Below are positions 41,541 through 45,700 of a DNA stretch of 45,700 nt, piece by piece (the first letter of the stretch is position 1; every line of letters starts with the position of its first letter). Below the pieces are notes generated by a model. That model saw only the letters and a program-made list of their open reading frames with translations, was not told where the DNA came from and made no database searches. Made by a program: the position numbers and the translations under genes. Origin of the DNA: JBMOPD01 sp049323615 (GTDB lineage Bacteria > Bacillota > Desulfotomaculia > Desulfotomaculales > Desulfocucumaceae); contig JBMOPD010000054.1 in the NCBI GenBank assembly GCA_049323615.1, forward strand, positions 1 through 45,700. Reading direction: 5' to 3'.

Positions 41541-42446
41541 TTGGTAGGAAAAAAAATATCGATCGGGGCATCCAATTACATAGACCTGGTCAGGGCCAGG
41601 CTGGCAGGGGAACTGAAACAGCTTGAAGGCTGCGGGCTTAAATTCGAAATACAGGAAAATCTGGCCGGAAAATTAACTTTTTTGTCCTGCAGTGTGGCCG
41701 GGCAGGGGCAGAACACCTACAGCGAGGAAGATGCCCTTTCCCTGTTCAAACACCACGTGGCCAATGTCCTTTCCGACCTGATCATTTGTAAATGGCAAAA
41801 AGCCATGCTGGTGGATATCATCAGGGAAAATTATTACTACTTCGGGGAGGAAGACCGCCGGACAATACTCCAGAATGCCCTGCGCTACCTGGAAGATTAC
41901 GAAGGTGATGACAGCAACTCGATTCTCAGGCTCAGAAAGAAAAGAAAGATACTGGCCAAGCTCAAGGATTTTCTGGGCACTTACAACCAGATAGTAATCG
42001 AGGGTTTTATCAGGTTCAGACTGAAGGAATACATTCAGGAACTGCAGGAAGCGGCAGACAAAGCAGTGGACGATTTTCTCATGGACAGGGAATACAAGGA
42101 GTTTATACAGCTTTTAAAATACTTTGTGGACATCCAGGACTCCCGTACCGACGTGGTAAACGTGGTCATCAGGCCGGACGGCGTTTTCAAGCTGTTTGAC
42201 GGCCAGCACAGGGTCATTAACAGCGCTTACCCGGAAGGGTTTATCTTTGACCTGGTGGAAAGTGAGATTAATTATGAGGACCTGCTGATAAGCGCCCTTA
42301 TTACCATTGCTCCCCGGGAGATCATCTTTCATACCGGAGGGGCTGAAGGTCCTCCCAATACGCTGGAAACCATCAACAACATCTTCTCCCAGCGGGTGAC
42401 GCTGTGCCGTGGTTGCGAGTTGTGCAACACAAAAAGGGAAAAATAG
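41541..42446 (+). CDS. ytxC: YtxC-like putative sporulation protein
   Basis: A 301-residue protein matching the YtxC family of spore formers, with an N-terminal alpha/beta part, a helical middle ('RENYYYFGEEDRRTILQNAL', 'EGFIRFRLKEYIQELQEAAD') and a C-terminal domain ending with a Cys-containing tail (CRGCELC). ytxC precedes thrS in Bacillus too, which supports the call. Its function is unknown beyond the sporulation link. Start TTG 41541 is 10 nt after AAAGGAG. Confidence 0.85.
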   Translation: MVGKKISIGASNYIDLVRARLAGELKQLEGCGLKFEIQENLAGKLTFLSCSVAGQGQNTYSEEDALSLFKHHVANVLSDLIICKWQKAMLVDIIRENYYYFGEEDRRTILQNALRYLEDYEGDDSNSILRLRKKRKILAKLKDFLGTYNQIVIEGFIRFRLKEYIQELQEAADKAVDDFLMDREYKEFIQLLKYFVDIQDSRTDVVNVVIRPDGVFKLFDGQHRVINSAYPEGFIFDLVESEINYEDLLISALITIAPREIIFHTGGAEGPPNTLETINNIFSQRVTLCRGCELCNTKREK

Positions 42447-42683
42447 CCCATCATCATCCGGATAGCCAGGCACCCCGCATTAAATTACGTGTTCCCCCGC
42501 CGCCCGGGGGCGTCCCGCCCGATTCAATTTTTTTCGCCAGTTCCCTTTGCCGCCACCGGCTCTATTTTTCCATTCTGGACTGTTGACTTCCGGATTCCAA
42601 AAGCTGACAGCTGTCAGCCGGCAGCTATAAATATTCCCTTTTCCCGGAATTCCTGTTAAAATACCCTGGGAGGCGGGAAAAGT

Positions 42684-43283
42684 TTGAAGGCGCTTTTTAT
42701 AAGTATGCCTCTGATTGGAGCTGCCATAGGGTGGCTTACCAACTGGCTGGCGGTGCGGTTGTTGTTCAGGCCGTACAGGCCGGTCAACCTGCTCGGATAC
42801 AAAATCCAGGGGGTAATTCCCAAAAGGCGGGCCGAGTTGGCCAGGAGTATCGGCCAGGTGGTGGAGAAGGAACTTATTTCGGTGGACGACCTCATTGAGG
42901 CGGTAAGATCCAGGGAAACCATGGAAAGAATCTCCGCGGCTGCGGCAGTTTCCATAAGGGCCAGGATAATGGACAGGCTTCCGGCCTTTATACCGCTGTC
43001 AATACGGAGGGCTATTTCCGAGGTGATCACCGACCAGGTCCAGAGTGAGATTCCCACCGTGATCACCGGGATGTTCGAACGCTTCAGCGCCATGGTAAAG
43101 GATACCGTAAGCTTTCAGTCCATAGTGGAGGAGAGGATAAATGAGTTTTCCATGGACAGAATTGAACAGATGGTCCTCACGGTTTCTGCCAGGGAGCTGA
43201 GGCATATTGAGATACTGGGCGGGGTGCTGGGGTTTTTAATCGGGCTGGTCCAGGCGGGTATATTGTATGTCACCGGGTTATGA
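42684..43283 (+). CDS. DUF445 family membrane protein
   Basis: A 199-residue DUF445 protein with 'IGAAIGWLTNWLAVRLLFRP' at the N-terminal membrane segment, 'LGYKIQGVIPKRRAELARSI', a helical middle, and a C-terminal membrane segment ('GGVLGFLIGLVQAGILYV'). The family role is unknown; YheB-type members occur in spore formers. Start TTG 42684 follows GGGAGGCGGG. A short AGCTG repeat lies upstream (42598-42631). Confidence 0.88.
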   Translation: MKALFISMPLIGAAIGWLTNWLAVRLLFRPYRPVNLLGYKIQGVIPKRRAELARSIGQVVEKELISVDDLIEAVRSRETMERISAAAAVSIRARIMDRLPAFIPLSIRRAISEVITDQVQSEIPTVITGMFERFSAMVKDTVSFQSIVEERINEFSMDRIEQMVLTVSARELRHIEILGGVLGFLIGLVQAGILYVTGL

Positions 43284-43320
43284 GAATTATTTCGCACCGT
43301 GCCGCCGGCCGACGGAAATG

Positions 43321-43349
43321 TTGACAATGGCTTTTTTCTACACTATAAT
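43321..43349 (+). promoter_or_regulatory. Consensus sigma-A promoter of thrS
   Basis: TTGACA (43321-43326), 17-nt spacer, TATAAT (43344-43349): perfect consensus. Transcription would start near 43356, just before the T-box. Confidence 0.92.
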
Positions 43350-43364
43350 CAACAAAGGTTATTA

Positions 43365-43604
43365 ATACGCGATGAGCGGGAGATTAAGCCTTTTCACCAT
43401 ACCAGAGAGGGTGTGCCAAGGCTGAAAGCACGGCCCATGGAATGAATGGCCCAAAACCACCCGGGAGCAGCCACCTGAACGTTTTATGACCAGTAAGGCC
43501 GGCCGTAAAGCGGGCGTTAACCGCATTAAAGGGGAGCTTTTGGGCTCAAACCGGGTGGAACCGCGGTGTAATAAAAAAACCGTCCCAGTATGGGACGGTT
43601 TTTA
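43365..43604 (+). promoter_or_regulatory. T-box riboswitch in the thrS leader
   Basis: The conserved T-box sequence GGGTGGAACCGCGG is at 43553-43566. It is followed by an intrinsic terminator (AAACCGTCCCA 43577-43587 with TGGGACGGTTT 43591-43601, then T). Uncharged tRNA-Thr would stabilise the antiterminator and allow thrS expression. I could not place the specifier codon with confidence. An open frame through the leader is not a real N-terminal extension of thrS. Confidence 0.93.
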
Positions 43605-43626
43605 TCGATTAAAGGGGGATGTAGTA

Positions 43627-45534
43627 ATGGTAAGGGTTACCTTAAAAGACGGCAGTGTAAGGGAATATAAAAAGGGCGCCACCTTGAGCGAGATTGCCGC
43701 CGATATCAGCGGCCGGCTGGCCAGGGAGGCGCTGGTGGCCTCGGTGAACGGGCGGCTGGTGGATCTGGGGACCCCCCTGGAGAAGGATGCCGAGGTTGCC
43801 TTTTTTACCTTTGACGATGAGGAGGGCAGGCAGGTTTTCCGGCACAGCACCTCCCACGTGTTGGCCCAGGCCGTTCAGAAACTGTTTCCGGGCACCAGGC
43901 TGGCCATTGGCCCGGCCATAACCGACGGGTTTTATTACGACTTCGACTCCCCGGTGAAGTTCACCCCGGAAATGCTGGAAAAAATTCAGGCCGAAATGGA
44001 ATCCATAATTAAGAAGGACCTGCCCTTTGAGCGGATAGACATGCCCAGGGAAAAGGCCCTGGATTTCTTCACCGGGGCAGGGGAGAACTACAAGGTGGAG
44101 CTGATCAACGACCTGCCCGGGGATGCGCCCATTTCCTGCTACCGGCAGGGTGATTTCACCGACCTGTGCGCCGGACCCCACGTTCCTTCCACCGGGCGGC
44201 TGAAAGCGCTGAAGCTGACCAGTCTGGCCGGGGCGTACTGGCGCGGCAGTGAGAAGAACAAGATGCTGCAGCGGATTTACGGCACCTCATTCCCCAAGAA
44301 GGGGATGCTGGACGAGTATCTCTTCAGGATTGAGGAGGCAAAAAAGAGGGACCACCGCCGGCTGGGAGCCGAGTTGGACCTGTTCAGCATCCAGGAGGAG
44401 GGGCCGGGATTTCCGTTCTTCCACCCCAAGGGGATGGTGTTGCGCAACGAACTGGAAAAATTCTGGCGGGATGAGCACCGCAGGAGGGGCTACCAGGAGA
44501 TAAGGACTCCAGTCATACTGAACCGGGCCCTCTGGGAGAGGTCCGGCCACTGGGACAACTACCGGGAGAATATGTATTTCACCAAAATCGACGACTTGGA
44601 TTATGCCGTGAAGCCCATGAACTGCCCGGGCAGCATTCTTATTTATAGAAGCAAGCTCCACAGTTACCGCGACCTGCCCATAAGAATGGCCGAGCTGGGT
44701 CTGGTGCACAGGCATGAGCTTTCCGGGGTGCTGCACGGGCTGATGCGGGTGCGCTGCTTCACCCAGGACGACGCCCACATATTCATGCTGCCCGGGCAGG
44801 CCAAGGATGAGATCATCGGAGTAATCGACCTGGTGGATTATTTGTACAGCGTTTTCGGTTTCAAGTACAGGGTTGAACTGTCCACCAAACCCGAGAAGGC
44901 AATGGGATCTGATGAAATATGGGAGGCCGCCACCACCGCCCTGGAGGACGCCCTGAAGGCAAAGGGGATGGATTACAAGGTTAACGAGGGGGACGGGGCC
45001 TTCTACGGGCCCAAAATAGACTTTCACCTGGAGGACTGCCTGGGCCGGACCTGGCAGTGCGGCACCATCCAGCTTGACTTTCAAATGCCGGAGAAGTTTG
45101 AATTGAGCTATATCGGGGAGGACGGTCAAAAGCACCGCCCGGTAATGATTCACCGGACGGTATTCGGCAGCCTTGAGCGCTTCATCGGCATTCTCACCGA
45201 ACACTTCGGGGGCGCCTTCCCGGTGTGGCTGGCGCCGGTCCAGGTCAGGGTCCTGCCCATCACGGACAGGCATATCGATTACGCCAAAGAGGTGGCGGAC
45301 CGGCTGGACCGGGAGGATATCAGGGTGGAGCTGGACGACAGGAATGAAAAGGTTAATTACAAGATCCGCGACGCCCAGGGCCAGAAAATACCCTATATGC
45401 TGGTGGTGGGCGACCGGGAGGCCGAAAGCGGGTCGGTGGCTGTACGCCACCGCGCCGCCGGGGACATGGGATCGGTGAAGCTGGAGGACTTTATTTCACA
45501 GATTCAGGAAGAAATCAGGACTAAGAAGATATGA
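43627..45534 (+). CDS. thrS: Threonyl-tRNA synthetase
   Basis: A 635-residue class II synthetase of normal length. It has an N-terminal TGS domain (about 1-62), an editing domain ('RHSTSHVLAQAVQKLFPG', 'DLCAGPHVPSTG'), a catalytic core with zinc ligands ('KPMNCPGSILIY', 'HRTVFGSLERFIGILTEH'), and an anticodon-binding domain. The start is ATG 43627 behind AAAGGGGG, 25 nt after the T-box terminator. Expression is set by the T-box. Confidence 0.98.
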   Translation: MVRVTLKDGSVREYKKGATLSEIAADISGRLAREALVASVNGRLVDLGTPLEKDAEVAFFTFDDEEGRQVFRHSTSHVLAQAVQKLFPGTRLAIGPAITDGFYYDFDSPVKFTPEMLEKIQAEMESIIKKDLPFERIDMPREKALDFFTGAGENYKVELINDLPGDAPISCYRQGDFTDLCAGPHVPSTGRLKALKLTSLAGAYWRGSEKNKMLQRIYGTSFPKKGMLDEYLFRIEEAKKRDHRRLGAELDLFSIQEEGPGFPFFHPKGMVLRNELEKFWRDEHRRRGYQEIRTPVILNRALWERSGHWDNYRENMYFTKIDDLDYAVKPMNCPGSILIYRSKLHSYRDLPIRMAELGLVHRHELSGVLHGLMRVRCFTQDDAHIFMLPGQAKDEIIGVIDLVDYLYSVFGFKYRVELSTKPEKAMGSDEIWEAATTALEDALKAKGMDYKVNEGDGAFYGPKIDFHLEDCLGRTWQCGTIQLDFQMPEKFELSYIGEDGQKHRPVMIHRTVFGSLERFIGILTEHFGGAFPVWLAPVQVRVLPITDRHIDYAKEVADRLDREDIRVELDDRNEKVNYKIRDAQGQKIPYMLVVGDREAESGSVAVRHRAAGDMGSVKLEDFISQIQEEIRTKKI

Positions 45535-45601
45535 ATAAAGACAGCTGACTGATTTTTCGGCGGGTTTTTTTGGGGGCAGTGTATATTTTTAGTAGGTGTC
45601 T

Positions 45602-45680
45602 GGAGGGGTAATAAAGAAATGAGACCTCTAGAGGTTACTTCATAAGAAGTAGCCGACTCCCGGGCAAGGAGTGAGGTCTC
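45602..45680 (+). promoter_or_regulatory. Structured leader with mini-ORF and sequestered RBS
   Basis: GAGACCTC (45621-45628) pairs with GAGGTCTC (45673-45680). Inside are two hairpins, ACTTC-ATAA-GAAGT (45637-45650) and ACTCC/GGAGT (45656-45672). The second hides the AAGGAG ribosome site of the next gene. An 8-codon ORF (MRPLEVTS, 45619-45645) with its own GGAGGGG site overlaps the outer stem. In relatives thrS is followed by infC, so an infC/L20-type leader is likely but not proven. Confidence 0.6.
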
Positions 45681-45700
45681 GTGGTAAAAATTCGGCAATT
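45681..45700 (+). CDS. Possible start of the gene after thrS (partial)
   Basis: GTG 45681, 9 nt after AAGGAG, opens a frame that runs off the window after six codons. It is too short to identify; infC would be expected from synteny. Confidence 0.35.

Noticed and set aside
43486..43626. N-terminal extension of thrS
   Set aside because: It runs through the T-box and its terminator; ATG 43627 has the ribosome site and matches the family start.

Overview
The window reads as chromosome of an anaerobic, spore-forming, moderately GC-rich Firmicute, most like the Desulfotomaculales/Peptococcaceae group (Pelotomaculum, Desulfotomaculum and relatives). The support is: spoVS with a sigma-H promoter, a ytxC-like sporulation gene, rny-ymdB-spoVS and rimO-pgsA...recA gene order, a T-box in front of thrS, many TTG starts behind strong Shine-Dalgarno sites, and a large CoA-based degradation cluster with a TRAP importer. 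The species assignment is inference. I saw no rRNA, tRNA, CRISPR array or intact insertion sequence.

Layout. (1) 283-3760: a secreted acidic copper-amine-oxidase-N-like protein (minus), a PhoR-like sensor kinase and phoU. (2) 3892-5771: rimO and pgsA. (3) 5783-24436: a catabolic block lying between pgsA and the pncC/recA genes that normally follow it. It holds a decayed 4-hydroxybutyryl-CoA dehydratase-like gene, a DUF362 protein, a PrpR-type sigma-54 activator whose DNA-binding domain is cut off by an in-frame TGA, a TRAP transporter (dctPQM-like), a GctAB-type CoA-transferase, a universal stress protein, a DmdC-like acyl-CoA dehydrogenase, 3-hydroxyacyl-CoA dehydrogenase, thiolase, enoyl-CoA hydratase, a second acyl-CoA dehydrogenase, and a thiolase / HMG-CoA-synthase-like / DUF35 trio. 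Two strong -24/-12 promoters (9919, 15665) and one weaker (6365) fit sigma-54 control. (4) 24880-26915: a membrane protein and an FtsH-like protease. (5) 27093-34713: pncC, DEAD-box helicase, recA, recX, a probable structured RNA, rny, an unknown gene, ymdB, spoVS. (6) 34793-41165: M19 dipeptidase, a small zinc-ribbon protein, a frameshifted Ski2-like helicase, a gamma-carbonic-anhydrase-like protein, an inositol monophosphatase-family protein and two small unknowns. (7) 41541-45700: ytxC-like gene, DUF445 gene, T-box, thrS, and a structured leader in front of a gene that starts at the right edge.

How the catabolic genes may work together (inference): a carboxylic acid enters through the TRAP transporter, receives CoA from the CoA-transferase, and is shortened by dehydrogenation, hydration, dehydrogenation and thiolysis. 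The second thiolase with its DUF35 partner would handle an unusual branched or aromatic 3-oxoacyl-CoA. The substrate cannot be read from the sequence.

The most interesting items are the structured RNA with its own consensus promoter between recX and rny (30936-31180), the HMG-CoA-synthase-like subunit that lacks all three catalytic residues, the TGA-split sigma-54 activator with its target promoters, and the sequestered-RBS leader at the right edge.
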